Source: Scytolyngbya sp. HA4215-MV1 (GTDB taxonomy: Bacteria > Cyanobacteriota > Cyanobacteriia > Leptolyngbyales > Leptolyngbyaceae). From it: a stretch of 64,000 bases of DNA. Of this stretch, positions 43,901 through 52,887 are shown in pieces. The stretch is taken from positions 186,001 through 250,000 of the forward strand of contig JAHHIA010000006.1 in the NCBI GenBank assembly GCA_019359045.1. Direction: 5' to 3'. The notes beneath the pieces were generated by a model. The model saw only the letters and a list, made by a program, of their open reading frames with translations. It did not search any database and had not been told where the DNA came from. Position 1 is the stretch's first letter. Each line of letters opens with the position of its first letter. Both the position numbers and the translations under genes were made by a program.

Positions 43901-45998
43901 ATCGTTTATCTTTGCCTAGAATATCATTGTTAATAACTTCCAATTTGATCGATCGTTCACATTCCAATAAATAGTGAAGATAGTCTTCTCGAATAACAAA
44001 GATGATTTTGACATAAAAAATATTAAGACTCTCACCCAAAAATTCATAAAACGGTTGACGTTGTTCTTTGTCTCGATAGACAAAAAAGAACTCCTCAAAT
44101 TGATCAAAAATCAAAACTGTTAATAAATTCAACTCAATATTTTGCTTCAATTGTTGCAAAATTGCCATTACCGGATTGAGTGTCGTGGGAAAGTTGAGCT
44201 TCCTTGCTTCTCCCAAAGCTGCGGCAAGTTGTCTTCTCAAATTCTTTGCCCAATTAGGATAGGCTTCCATCAAAATCGGCATCACATCCCGCGCTTCGAT
44301 CGTCATCTGATGTAACGCCGGAATGAGTCCGGCTTGAATGATCGAGCTTTTTCCCACCCCAGACTGCCCATGGATCACAATCAGTTTGTGGTCTGGACGA
44401 CTGATACGTTCCATCAAGCGATTGATATCGGGCTGGCGACCTGAGGCAGTAAGTTCCTGGGCAATTCCTAAATCGGAATCGACGGGTGCCAACCCCAAAT
44501 TCATTGCCTGCTGGGGCGGTTGCAGACGACCGGCCCCCACAAATGCTCGCAACCCATATTTGTGCTCAATCAGCCGCTGCTCTTGCTTGATCCGAAAGGC
44601 ATCTAGATATTGCCCCTGCTCAAAATAAAGCGATCGCAGGGTTGCCAAAATCCGTAAGTAGAGCGAAGGATCGTGTTGCGGATTGCTTTTTAATTGAGCG
44701 GTGCGCAGATGGGTAATCGCTTCGGCAATGAGTCCCAAATGCTGCTTTGCTTGTGCCAGTAAGAGCAAATAGAAATTGCGATAATAGTGCCTATCCCAAT
44801 CCCAATTAATGGTGGACTTAAACGGTTCAGAATTTACACTGAGCGCCCATTCAGCATAGTGACGTGCTTCTGCCCAATTCTCTTTTCTTAAGGCAACCTC
44901 TGCAAGCAGCGCATATCCATAGGCGCGCCGAATCGGTTCAGAATAGATCTCGTGTAATTCAGTCGCCAGTTTTGCAACCATCTCCAGTTCAGCGATCGCA
45001 TCGAGACGAGTCAACACCTCCCCCCACGAGTTGATAAACCGTGCTGCCAGTTCAGGCTGATGCGATAAGCGAAATCCATTAACACATTGCCCGTAATAAT
45101 CTCTCGCTTTTGAGCAAGATTCGCGATATTTGCCCCGATGATTACTGGCATATTGCCGCCACCACAAACCCAAGTAAAACAGGACACAGCCCAATCGCTC
45201 GATATCTGCCGATGCTGCTGGAGTCTGTGCGTTGACCCGCGCTTGCCAAAATGCCAGACTTTGTTCGTAATATTGCCGAGCCAGGGCTTTGTCACCACTG
45301 GTGTCCTCTGCTCGCCCCCGCAAAAACTGCCAGCTAGCCGCCAATTCGGGTTCCAACTCTAGCCCACGATGCTGCAACTCTGATACTGCCAGTTCGGTTT
45401 CGATTTGCTGGTAACCTCCCAAAATCTGGCTCAGAGAGGCATTATCCAAGAATCGACCGGCTCCAACCGCCAAAATTGCCTTAAATACGGCATCCGCAGA
45501 CTGACGAAGGTTGTTCAGCAAATCTACAGTCGCCACTTCAAAGGTGATAGAAATCGCCGCCCAACTTCTAAAATCGGGTGCCAGTTGAATCAGTTTTTGC
45601 AAAATTTCGTCGTTTACCCACAAAACCAGCGGAAAGGAAAAGTTTTTGCGGAATTCTTCCCGAATTTGGTTTGTCGAGATCAAAACATGGTCGATTTCAG
45701 TCACGGACTCCAAACCCACCACCATCAATGCTTGGGGTTGCTGGGTTTCTAGTTCGCTGTGGATGGTGGTATAGAGGGTTTTAACCGAAGTTGGTAACTG
45801 TAATACCTGAACGGGCAACGGATACAGAGTCTGCACTTGTTGTATTAACTGCGCTCTCAAGTAAGCATAATTACAACGCACTAGAATCAGCGCAAATTCT
45901 CCTTGAGACAGTCGAATTGCTCGCACAAGTGTGTTGAGCGATCGCTCATTCGCCAAGACGATATCATCAGCCTGATTGGCGTCACTCATCGTAGACAC
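40986..45998 (-). CDS. STAND NTPase with TPR and 14 WD40 repeats
   Basis: A 1670-residue signalling protein. Residues 1-190 are an NTPase-like domain with a degenerate P-loop (LILVRCNYAYLRAQL) but a Walker B-like ALMVVGLESV and sensor-like PLVLWVNDEIL. TPR-type repeats occupy about 215-480. A STAND NTPase core follows, with P-loop GQSGVGKSS (about 550) and Walker B VLIFDQFEEFF (about 632). A single membrane segment is at about 937-960, and 14 WD40 repeats from about 1035 to 1645 would form two seven-bladed propellers. Blades 8-10 carry insertions. The C-terminus (RGCQWLQDYLSNNP) is a motif seen in related proteins. The start is a GTG at 45998 or ATG at 45989. The partner ATPase gene ends 21 bases upstream. 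Confidence 0.88.
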   Translation of the reverse strand: MSTMSDANQADDIVLANERSLNTLVRAIRLSQGEFALILVRCNYAYLRAQLIQQVQTLYPLPVQVLQLPTSVKTLYTTIHSELETQQPQALMVVGLESVTEIDHVLISTNQIREEFRKNFSFPLVLWVNDEILQKLIQLAPDFRSWAAISITFEVATVDLLNNLRQSADAVFKAILAVGAGRFLDNASLSQILGGYQQIETELAVSELQHRGLELEPELAASWQFLRGRAEDTSGDKALARQYYEQSLAFWQARVNAQTPAASADIERLGCVLFYLGLWWRQYASNHRGKYRESCSKARDYYGQCVNGFRLSHQPELAARFINSWGEVLTRLDAIAELEMVAKLATELHEIYSEPIRRAYGYALLAEVALRKENWAEARHYAEWALSVNSEPFKSTINWDWDRHYYRNFYLLLLAQAKQHLGLIAEAITHLRTAQLKSNPQHDPSLYLRILATLRSLYFEQGQYLDAFRIKQEQRLIEHKYGLRAFVGAGRLQPPQQAMNLGLAPVDSDLGIAQELTASGRQPDINRLMERISRPDHKLIVIHGQSGVGKSSIIQAGLIPALHQMTIEARDVMPILMEAYPNWAKNLRRQLAAALGEARKLNFPTTLNPVMAILQQLKQNIELNLLTVLIFDQFEEFFFVYRDKEQRQPFYEFLGESLNIFYVKIIFVIREDYLHYLLECERSIKLEVINNDILGKDKRYYLGNFSTEEAKVIIQHLTERPQFYLEPALIDQLVADLAKEQGEVRPIELQVVGSQLQDDQITKLEEYIQLGENPKQELVDRFLEKVIEDCGPPNEEVARTVLFLLTDENNTRPLKTRAELATDLVETEQLEEKLDLVLKILVDSGIIFLLPEIPAERYQLVHDYLVALIRQKQEPALLAQISKLQKRDEQNRAEIEQLRKAKELLEALTREEKLKTDLEIQRIEQRRIEEELERARRQRKMVTRFACVVGFLAALAAGATLVAYEQRQRAAIAEVQATSSLALATFLSNDQLGALVTSIQVGRQLQAVEVPDRTQVAILGNLQQVVYNVQEHNRLEGHSSWVNSVSFSPDGQRLVSASADNSLILWSKVGKLLKVLKGHLNRVNSVSYSPDGQLIASGGDDKNILLWSQDGRNLKTLVGHTNSVTSVSFSPDSQTIASASDDNTIKLWSRQGELLKTLIGHTDRVKSVSFSPDGEQIVSAGWDKTIRLWNREGKLLKTLLESDRATAASFSPDGTLLASGGWDSTVKLWDRSGQLLQTLKGHTNRLQSVSFSPDGRTLVSASADNTVKLWDLERLQVEPKTLAVREVIGASFSPDGTFATVGADNLVRLWSLQGIEPNTLRGHQSPVISVRFSPDGKQIVSGGDVGTNADNFARSSGKVILWTGDGQVIRTFSVEGGVANVQFSPDGQTIAAAVNPLNAADTSGQVLRWKQDGTKLGIFPAQGEVTSLSFNPNGQTIALAENPSSTQIAANDRVPVRQFSGQISLWNLSGQKLKTFAAHDDRITSISYSPDGQLIASGSWDNTVKLWTADGKVVRTLKGHTGQVTNVRFSPDGKTIASTSYDTTIKLWNLDGKELQTLKGHTSTVTSVDFSQDGKKLISASSDGNIKLWDPTKGAVLASLKRNNSTVNSVVFSPDGTIVASANADQTIVLWNFNLEDVLLRGCQWLQDYLSNNPRISPIDHPLCNTGSGS

Positions 45999-46019
45999 TT
46001 ATCCCTGATTCAACATCTC

Positions 46020-47321
46020 TTACCCTTGTAACTCCTTCACTTCCATCAACGCCGGATTTACATCAAACCAGCGCCCCTGGTTATCCCGATACTCAAACAC
46101 AAACAAACTACGAAGTAAGGTTTGATACTCTGGCTCATCGCCTACGGTTTTCAATTGCTTGACTTGGTTCAGCAGCAGCCATTGTTGGTCGGTGACTCCT
46201 AACGCTAGGTCTTCCCGATACCCCTTGATAACATTTTCTAGACAAGCACGAGAGATCGGGGGATCTTGCTGCTGCAAACAGCTGTACAGCAAAACCAGCA
46301 AACTCCGAGCATGTCCCCCACTAATCTGACACAAGCGATCGAGCGTTTCGGGACTATCGAAAACTTCGGTGATATGGTTCAATCGCTTGTCTTGAGAGAC
46401 TTCTGGAAAAGCCCGTGCTAAGACCATCTGCCGCAACAACGAAATCCCTTCCTGGTGAGGACTGCCATCATGCGATCGGATCGGCACCATAGACAATACT
46501 TTCGGCTTAACTCCAAAGCGATTGGTCAACGGACCCAAGTCGCTCGAAAATACGAGGGTCAAAGGGATCGTATAAACCAGATGGCATCTCAGTTTTTTCA
46601 ACTGTTCACCCCGATCGACAAACAAGTACTCTGGTTGGGTACGTCCCGATGGTTTGCGAGAATTGTCCACACGATCAAGATTATCAATCACCACGACCAA
46701 TCCCTTTTTGCCCTGCTGTTGCAACTGTCGCGCCGCAGGTTCTAACAATTCCTGGTTGATCGCCTCTAAAACACTGTTGGTGCGAGGCTCCAAGTATTGC
46801 CTGAGCTGGCTACGGAGTTCCGGGCTATCTTTCGTCTTTGCCGTAATCTTGCCAATGCCTAGCGAAAGTTCCGCATCAAAACCAACATCGATCGGGGTTC
46901 TCAAAAATTTGCCAATCTCAACAAATAAATTGGTAAAGTATCCCGGCTGCAACTTAATTTTGACTGCTTGTAAACTCTCACTCACCTGTCGGGCAATTAC
47001 TAGCAAAATATCGCTAATATCGACATCGCCAATATCAAGATCTTTGTCCGATTCAAAATAAACCACATGGAAACCTTCTTGCTCCAAGTCAAACTTGAGC
47101 CGTAGCAACTCCGTTGACTTGCCACAACCGATATGCCCCGTGAACAACTGACAGTTAGGTTCGTTCGGAGAAAAAGTAATTGTCCGTCCCAGTTCCCGAA
47201 TAATATTGCTTCCCCGAACCGGAGCAAAATCAATGTAATACTGACGGTCTTCAGGCTTACCCACCATCAGCGTCTTACTAGGGTTACAGGCTCTAAAAAA
47301 TCTTGCAATGTCCAATGCCAT
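46020..47321 (-). CDS. P-loop ATPase partner of the STAND-WD40 protein
   Basis: A P-loop ATPase of about 433 residues from the ATG at 47321. Walker A is GHIGCGKSTELLRL (about 65), and Walker B is GLVVVIDNLDRVD. The arginine-rich region DRGEQLKKLRCHLVYTIPL and the ISGGHARSLLVLL helix fit AAA-type ATPases of the ORC/STAND neighbourhood. I chose 47321 because the conserved segment (FFRACNPSKTLMVGKPEDRQYY) begins just after it and GGGG lies upstream; an in-frame ATG at 47381 adds 20 residues. The gene is 21 bases upstream of the WD40 protein, so the two are co-transcribed. Confidence 0.8.
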   Translation of the reverse strand: MALDIARFFRACNPSKTLMVGKPEDRQYYIDFAPVRGSNIIRELGRTITFSPNEPNCQLFTGHIGCGKSTELLRLKFDLEQEGFHVVYFESDKDLDIGDVDISDILLVIARQVSESLQAVKIKLQPGYFTNLFVEIGKFLRTPIDVGFDAELSLGIGKITAKTKDSPELRSQLRQYLEPRTNSVLEAINQELLEPAARQLQQQGKKGLVVVIDNLDRVDNSRKPSGRTQPEYLFVDRGEQLKKLRCHLVYTIPLTLVFSSDLGPLTNRFGVKPKVLSMVPIRSHDGSPHQEGISLLRQMVLARAFPEVSQDKRLNHITEVFDSPETLDRLCQISGGHARSLLVLLYSCLQQQDPPISRACLENVIKGYREDLALGVTDQQWLLLNQVKQLKTVGDEPEYQTLLRSLFVFEYRDNQGRWFDVNPALMEVKELQG

Positions 47322-47409
47322 TTCACTTGCCCCGATGCATACTCCATTTCTAGATCCAGATTCAACAAAATGGAGCGGCATTAAGGAAGAATATGGGTTT
47401 TGTCGTAGA

Positions 47410-48255
47410 CTACTGCTGCCGCAAAAATTGCAGCAACGCAGCAGTTACCTTTTCGTGCCAATCTTCCTGCGGATAGTGACCCACTTCTTCCAATTCTGTC
47501 AATTCCCCCGCCGGAATTGATCGGACAAAGTTTTGTGCCATCACTACGGGTAGCCAGGGATCTCGAATCCCCCAAGCAACCAAAACTGGTTGAGTCCACT
47601 GCAAAAAACCGGACTCAATTTCTGCCGTGATTTGTTTGAGCTGAAGATTTTGCACTGTTGCTAGCAACGATCGTCCCGCATCTGAGCTTTTTAAAAAAGG
47701 ACGCCGATAAACATCCAGATCATCATCTTCTACTCGGTAGCCTCCTCCCCCCTCCAGGGTGCGATCGACTAACAACGGATCTTGGGTCAACACATCTCCT
47801 AACAGGGGCATCCCCAACTGCTGAATCTTCCAGGGCAGTTTAGCCACCGAGGTAATTGGCGCATTCAAAATCATCACCCGCTCAACTTGTTCCGGATGAC
47901 GCAACGCATACTGCAACCCGACAGTCCCCAAAAAGCCCTGTACCACTAAGGAAAACCGCTCAATTTTCAGCGCGGTCAAAAAATCTTCTAGTGCAGCGAT
48001 AAAAGCATCCGGAGTATAGGCAAACTCACGCCGATCAGGCTTTGCCGAAAAGCCAAACCCCAACCAATCGGGTGCGATCGCCCAAAATCCCTGCGCCGAC
48101 AAAGCAGGCAACACTTCCCGCCAACTGTAGCTTTGCGACGGCAACCCATGCAGGAGCAACACAGGTGAGCGATCGGTTCTGCCGATTGGCTCCGCTTGCC
48201 GATAAAACCAGGTCCACGAACCGACTTCAATCCAATTTTCATCGCTCGTTGCCAT
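47410..48255 (-). CDS. Alpha/beta-hydrolase-fold protein without nucleophile
   Basis: A 281-residue alpha/beta-hydrolase-fold protein, MATSDENW at the ATG at 48255 (an upstream frame to 48318 is less likely). The oxyanion motif LLLHGLPSQSYSW (33-45) and an acid/His pair (VAWGIRDPWLP; EEVGHYPQED) are present. The nucleophile elbow reads QGFLG (106-110), so the Ser/Asp position holds Phe108. A non-catalytic or differently acting protein is likely. The gene lies immediately upstream of the P-loop ATPase on the same strand, 88 bases from its chosen start. Confidence 0.82.
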   Translation of the reverse strand: MATSDENWIEVGSWTWFYRQAEPIGRTDRSPVLLLHGLPSQSYSWREVLPALSAQGFWAIAPDWLGFGFSAKPDRREFAYTPDAFIAALEDFLTALKIERFSLVVQGFLGTVGLQYALRHPEQVERVMILNAPITSVAKLPWKIQQLGMPLLGDVLTQDPLLVDRTLEGGGGYRVEDDDLDVYRRPFLKSSDAGRSLLATVQNLQLKQITAEIESGFLQWTQPVLVAWGIRDPWLPVVMAQNFVRSIPAGELTELEEVGHYPQEDWHEKVTAALLQFLRQQ

Positions 48256-48493
48256 CTCAATTCTCCTGCGACCCTTGATCGCACTACGTTGCTCCACTGC
48301 GATGAAACGCAGCAGCAAACCTTTGGCTGTCTGAGCTTACCGTTTGACGCGATCGCGCGGCAAGTCACACGCTTCTAAATCTAAGAACATTATTAATTTT
48401 GATTGCAAGATCCAATTTTGTAGCTTTCAATACAGAAATTTCTGGTATATTAGCAGTGTAAGAAATAAATTTCACACCAGCGAGGAGCACTCT

Positions 48494-48694
48494 ATGTCTA
48501 CTCAAGATCAAGCCCGTGCATTGATGGTTCGTCATCACCAACTCATCAAGAACCGCCAACAAAGTATGCTGACTCGCAGTGCTGCTGAAGTTGGAATGCC
48601 CAGTGAATCGACTCATTTTTGGAATCATATTCAAGGCAAGCCCCTCTCTGCTTCTACGTCCAGCTACGATCGGAGTCACGCTAGTTTCAGCTAA
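48494..48694 (+). CDS. Small conserved cyanobacterial-type protein
   Basis: A 66-residue protein, MSTQDQARALMVRHHQLIKNR at its start. The helical N-terminal half is strongly basic and rich in His/Arg; the tail is Ser-rich. GCGAGGAGCACTCT gives a clear GAGGAG Shine-Dalgarno before the ATG at 48494. From memory, similar short proteins occur across cyanobacteria without a known function. It is divergent from the hydrolase-fold gene and is followed by a terminator-like hairpin at 48807. Confidence 0.7.
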   Translation: MSTQDQARALMVRHHQLIKNRQQSMLTRSAAEVGMPSESTHFWNHIQGKPLSASTSSYDRSHASFS

Positions 48695-49339
48695 GCTCCC
48701 GATGGGGACAAGTTATTTTGTTCGTATGAGTTTGAACAAAGTCCTGCATTGAGCCTCAACTGGTTAAGTCTTTTTAAGCCTTTAAAAATGTCCGAAAAAT
48801 AGTAAGGCGTTGCTTGGTCGCAAGTAACGCTTTTCGGCTTTTAGAAGATCTTTAGCAAAAATTTTCCCTCAATCTCTTCTTCATCCCCGTCTTAACTCGA
48901 TTTCTCACAGCGGTAGACATGCCTAATCGCTGACTCACTGCACGGATCAGGTAAATGTCAGGCAATCCCAACTTTAAGGACCCAGCCTCCTCATAAATTT
49001 CTGATGAATCCCCCATTCAGACGTATAATCCTTTCTAGAAGATTGGGTAACCTGAAGTATATAGAACTACGACAGCAACCTCTTTCCTCTGGTAAAATGT
49101 TATAGAGTTACAAACATGAGGTCGAGTTGATTAGTGAAAGGTAGCTGTTAATGGGGCCAGACTGACACACGCCAGCGAATTAATATAGTGCCCAGCCAGT
49201 GTCTTGCTGAGTCAAAGTCAGTTTGTCAAACTCTAAAGTCGTTCTTGGTAAATTCTCAGATTGAGCTTTTACCATCATTTCAGAGGGTTTCAAGCGTTTA
49301 ATCACTCGGCATACCACCTCCTACTACTAGACTTACATC
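48695..49339. other. 645-base intergenic region
   Basis: Apart from the hairpin at 48807, I see no gene or repeat. The promoter for the 49340-50335 pair should be in the last 200 bases. Confidence 0.5.
48807..48838 (+). terminator. Terminator-like hairpin
   Basis: Stem GCGTTGCTT (48807-48815) / AAGTAACGC (48822-48830) with a six-base loop and one G-U pair, followed by TTTTCGGC. It fits the end of the 48494 transcript. Confidence 0.65.
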
Positions 49340-49570
49340 ATGTTTCAACCAGAACCCATCGGATTCCAAAACTCGAACTACAGAACATCCAAGTCTGAAG
49401 TGACTGGCATCCAGTCAGTGAGCCAAAGCGGTGATTCAAATCACTTATCCGATCTGGAAAATCTGCTCCCCGAGAACCTCAGCCCCAACAAGCGGGCTGT
49501 CGTTGAAACAATGGTTGCGCTTTGGGAAGCAAAGGTAAAGTCAAAAAGTTATTCAAAACGAGCAAGTTAA
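49340..49570 (+). CDS. Small hypothetical protein upstream of the pentapeptide gene
   Basis: A 76-residue protein with a disordered Ser/Asn-rich N-terminus and a helical C-terminus (LSPNKRAVVETMVALWEAKVK). No family recognised. Its stop codon is three bases before the GTG start of the pentapeptide-repeat gene, so the two are likely translated from one mRNA. It may be a partner or regulator of that protein. Confidence 0.55.
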   Translation: MFQPEPIGFQNSNYRTSKSEVTGIQSVSQSGDSNHLSDLENLLPENLSPNKRAVVETMVALWEAKVKSKSYSKRAS

Positions 49571-49573
49571 GAT

Positions 49574-50335
49574 GTGCCGGATGAAAAATCTCGCCAAAGA
49601 CTCTTAGACCTAATCCAGCGTGCCGCAGAAGTCAGCGATGATGAAGAATCTTACGAGCAGCTTCTAGAATCGATCCGGCGCGTTATTGAAGCGAATACAG
49701 ATGACCTAATTGAGTTATCAAGGATTGCAGGTCTTAATTCCAGAAAAGATTTTGCGGGTGCAAATTTAAGTAGTACTCAGCTCTACCAGTGCGACCTGAG
49801 CGGAGCAAATCTGATCAAGACATTATTGATCAATGCTGACTTACGCTACGCCGATCTAAATGCAACCGACCTCAGCAATGCAAACTTGAACGGTGCGCTG
49901 TTGAATGGAGCTACCATGATCAGCTCCAGCTTAGGCAGCGCTACTTTGCTTAGCTCGGCACTATGTGGAGCAAATTTGACCCACGCCAATCTCTCCAATG
50001 CCAACCTTATGGGAGCAGATCTGAGTGATGCAGAATTAACCGGAGCAGATCTGCGCCGTTCTATCTTGATTCATGCTTCGCTGAACCGAGTCAATCTGAG
50101 CCATGCCAATTTGAGTCATGCGAATCTCAATCGAGCGGTTTTGACCAGTTCAGATATGCAAGGAGCCAGCCTCTATGGAGCGAACCTCGCTGACGCAAAC
50201 TTGTATTTTGTTGATTTAACCGATGTTGATTTAGGCGGAGTCATAGTGGAAAACGCGCGCTTTAAGCGCAATCTGGGGCTTTCTAGAGAACAAGAAGCAG
50301 AGCTAAGGCGACGCGGCGCAATCTTTGATATTTGA
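49574..50335 (+). CDS. Pentapeptide-repeat protein
   Basis: A 253-residue protein. Residues 1-50 are a helical acidic region (QRLLDLIQRAAEVSDDEESY). Residues 55-230 are about 35 pentapeptide repeats of the A(D/N)LxX type (GADLSDAELTGADLRR; LSHANLSHANLNRAVL), which fold as a right-handed quadrilateral beta-helix. The tail is charged (SREQEAELRRRG). Pentapeptide proteins have many roles, and none is indicated here. It starts at the GTG at 49574, since no ATG fits before the conserved region. Confidence 0.85.
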   Translation: MPDEKSRQRLLDLIQRAAEVSDDEESYEQLLESIRRVIEANTDDLIELSRIAGLNSRKDFAGANLSSTQLYQCDLSGANLIKTLLINADLRYADLNATDLSNANLNGALLNGATMISSSLGSATLLSSALCGANLTHANLSNANLMGADLSDAELTGADLRRSILIHASLNRVNLSHANLSHANLNRAVLTSSDMQGASLYGANLADANLYFVDLTDVDLGGVIVENARFKRNLGLSREQEAELRRRGAIFDI

Positions 50336-50431
50336 TGAAGACTTTATCCATTCATCTGCTGGTCTTGAATATTGTTTTGAATACGAGACACTTGGATGAA
50401 TAGACAAGGAAAGTGACAGGATCGAGATTGT

Positions 50432-51838
50432 CTAGCTGGCGATGAATGCTTCGATCGCTTCTGCTTGAGTCGGCAAAGCAGCCGTGAGAACTTCGTACCC
50501 TGTTTCAGTTACCAAGACATCATCTTCAATCCGTATCCCGCGCACATCTGAGAACTGAGCCAGTCGATCCCAGTTCACAACTTCTGCATAAGTTGTTCGT
50601 CGCTCCGGATCTTGTAGAATCGCTGGCACCTGGTAAAAGCCAGGTTCAATGGTGACCAACATACCTGGACGCAGGGGCCGATCGAGACGTAGATAGCCCA
50701 ATCCAAATCGATCGCTCCGATGACGCCCCGTTTCATAACCAGCCAGATCGCCCAAATCTTCCATATCATGCACATCTAAGCCCAATAAATGCCCTACACC
50801 ATGGGGAAAAAATAGCGCATGAGCATCTCTTTCAACCAGAGCATCGGGCTGTCCACGTAAAATCCCTAAATTCACTAGCCCTTCGGCAATCACTTGTGCA
50901 GCCAGCAAGTGAATCTCCCGATACTCGACACCTGGCTGGATTTTGGCAATACAAGCATCATGTGCTGCCAGCACCACATCATACAAGTCGCGTTGTGTGG
51001 GTGAAAATTGGCCAGAAACGGGAGAAGTCCGGGTAATGTCCGCAGCCCAACCCGCCTCAGTTTCTGCCCCCATATCCGCTAGGAGCAGATCGCCCGATGT
51101 AATGGGATGGTGATATTGATCGTTGTGCAGCACTTCGCCCTGAACAGTGATAATACTGCGATAGGCACACGTCATGTTATGGGCGATCGCTACTGCTTCC
51201 ATTGCTGCCCGGATTTCTGACTCAACCCTCGCTTTAGGGAGAATTTGCATACCTGTCTGGTGTGCTGTAACACTCACCGCCGCTGCTTTTTTGAGTTCTG
51301 CCAGAGCAACCGGATCATGCCTGAGTCGAAGGGAAACGATCGCCTTCGCCAGTGACAAATCCAGTGATTGCGATTGATTTGCAGGCAAAATAATACGATT
51401 CAAAACATGGGACTGCTGTAAACGAGTTGCTGCGTCTTGGGCAGCGATCGTCGCTGCCCCTTCAGCATAGGACTTCAGCTCTGCTAGAGGAAAAGCCTCC
51501 TCTGCCCCAATCTGCACCGCCAGCTCAGCTCGTTTTGGCATATCTCCGTGCCACAGCGCCGCTGCCGCTGTTCCCTCATCCATAAACAGTGTGAGTTTGC
51601 CACCATCCAACCGAATTACCGTATTCTCTAAAGCGATACCAGCAAAGTAGAGAAAATGACTACTGGCTCGAAAAGGATAAACGTTTGCAGGAAAATTTCG
51701 CGGACTACTCCTTCCAGACCACAGCAGCACCGGAAAGTCAATCTGGTTGGCTAAACATTGACGACGTTGACGTAAAGTCTCTGCCAGAGGCTGGCTCAAG
51801 GAATTGTCTAAAGTGGGTTGGGTACTTGAGATTTGCAT
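50432..51838 (-). CDS. Aminopeptidase P-type M24 metallopeptidase
   Basis: A 468-residue protein with the aminopeptidase P architecture: an N-terminal creatinase-like domain and a C-terminal pita-bread domain. Metal ligands are visible in LLADMGAETEAGWAADITRT (two Asp), PHGVGHLLGLDVHD (His), VTIEPGFY (Glu) and RIEDDVLV (Glu). It should remove N-terminal residues before proline. It is 33 bases downstream of the TetR-family gene on the same strand, which suggests co-transcription and perhaps regulation by it. Confidence 0.9.
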   Translation of the reverse strand: MQISSTQPTLDNSLSQPLAETLRQRRQCLANQIDFPVLLWSGRSSPRNFPANVYPFRASSHFLYFAGIALENTVIRLDGGKLTLFMDEGTAAAALWHGDMPKRAELAVQIGAEEAFPLAELKSYAEGAATIAAQDAATRLQQSHVLNRIILPANQSQSLDLSLAKAIVSLRLRHDPVALAELKKAAAVSVTAHQTGMQILPKARVESEIRAAMEAVAIAHNMTCAYRSIITVQGEVLHNDQYHHPITSGDLLLADMGAETEAGWAADITRTSPVSGQFSPTQRDLYDVVLAAHDACIAKIQPGVEYREIHLLAAQVIAEGLVNLGILRGQPDALVERDAHALFFPHGVGHLLGLDVHDMEDLGDLAGYETGRHRSDRFGLGYLRLDRPLRPGMLVTIEPGFYQVPAILQDPERRTTYAEVVNWDRLAQFSDVRGIRIEDDVLVTETGYEVLTAALPTQAEAIEAFIAS

Positions 51839-51871
51839 AGCTGGTAGTCCGATCGTGTTAAAAAACGCCTA

Positions 51872-52495
51872 TCAGCTTACTGCATTGTCAGCTAGCACCC
51901 CATTTAAGAAAATTTCTGCAATTCCTTCTGCCATTTCCTGCATTTCCTTGGGGGAAGAATTAGGCGACATGATTGTTTCATCGCTGAACCCGGCAACTGC
52001 AAACATGCCGAGAAAAACTCGCGCCACCACCTTCGGATTCATGGGACGGTAGACTCCCTGATCCATTGCAGTTTGAAAAAAAGCTTCAGCGACATCCATC
52101 ATTTTGCTGATCACTTCTGCTTGAATGCGATCGCGCAGATCTGGATGAAACTGTGCTTCCATAAAACAAACCCGCATCATATCGGAATTCTGATGCAGAT
52201 TGAGCATTCGCCGCCGCATCACCTGAGCAACCGCCTTATAGCTACCCATTTCGCTTAGCTCAGTCAGCAAATCGGTCAAAATCTCAACCCAACCTTGAGT
52301 CGCGACCTCAATCAAAATCGCCTTTTTATTTTCAAAGTAGCGAAATAGAGTCCCCTCCGCAATGCCAGCAGTCTGTGCCAGATCACGAGTGGTTGTGCCA
52401 TCGTATCCCTGACGGGCAAACAATCGCTCTGCCGACTTCAGAATACGAGTTCGAGTCTCCACCTCCGATTGGGGCGGTCGCTGAGAAAGACGCAT
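51872..52495 (-). CDS. TetR-family transcriptional regulator
   Basis: A 207-residue repressor-type protein. The N-terminal helix-turn-helix is clear: RTRILKSAERLFARQGYDGTTTRDLAQTAGIAEGTLFRYFENK (residues 14-58). The C-terminal helical ligand-binding domain is unconserved. It is upstream of the M24 peptidase gene on the same strand and probably regulates itself from the 52496-52887 region. The ligand is unknown. Confidence 0.93.
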   Translation of the reverse strand: MRLSQRPPQSEVETRTRILKSAERLFARQGYDGTTTRDLAQTAGIAEGTLFRYFENKKAILIEVATQGWVEILTDLLTELSEMGSYKAVAQVMRRRMLNLHQNSDMMRVCFMEAQFHPDLRDRIQAEVISKMMDVAEAFFQTAMDQGVYRPMNPKVVARVFLGMFAVAGFSDETIMSPNSSPKEMQEMAEGIAEIFLNGVLADNAVS

Positions 52496-52887
52496 GGAAA
52501 GAAAGAATAAAGGTTCTAGAAATCAACCTGTAGCGCTATTGACCAATATTGTCCAACACGAATTGCCCGAACTCTAAGAACTTATAGATTATTACAGATT
52601 GCTTCTCGTTGGATTAACAGAAATAATTAATAGCCAAGCCTAAACCTTATCCCTTGCAAACTCATCATTAAAGAGATAAAGGCATCCGAGACTCATCACA
52701 CTCTTGACTCAAAGCAATCTCATATATCACACTCTTCATATTAACCCTCTCAGTTCTACTCTACAGGTAAAGATTCAGTAATTTCCCGATACTAAAAGTC
52801 AGAAATAACACATCGATAATCTCCGCTTAACTCTTGGACATAAGAATGAGGAGTGCCAATGCAACCACCATTCAAACCACAACCATT
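52496..52887. promoter_or_regulatory. Divergent region between the TetR gene and the phytase-like gene
   Basis: 392 AT-rich bases containing both promoters and probably the TetR operator. I did not see a clear long inverted repeat, so no operator is assigned. Confidence 0.45.
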
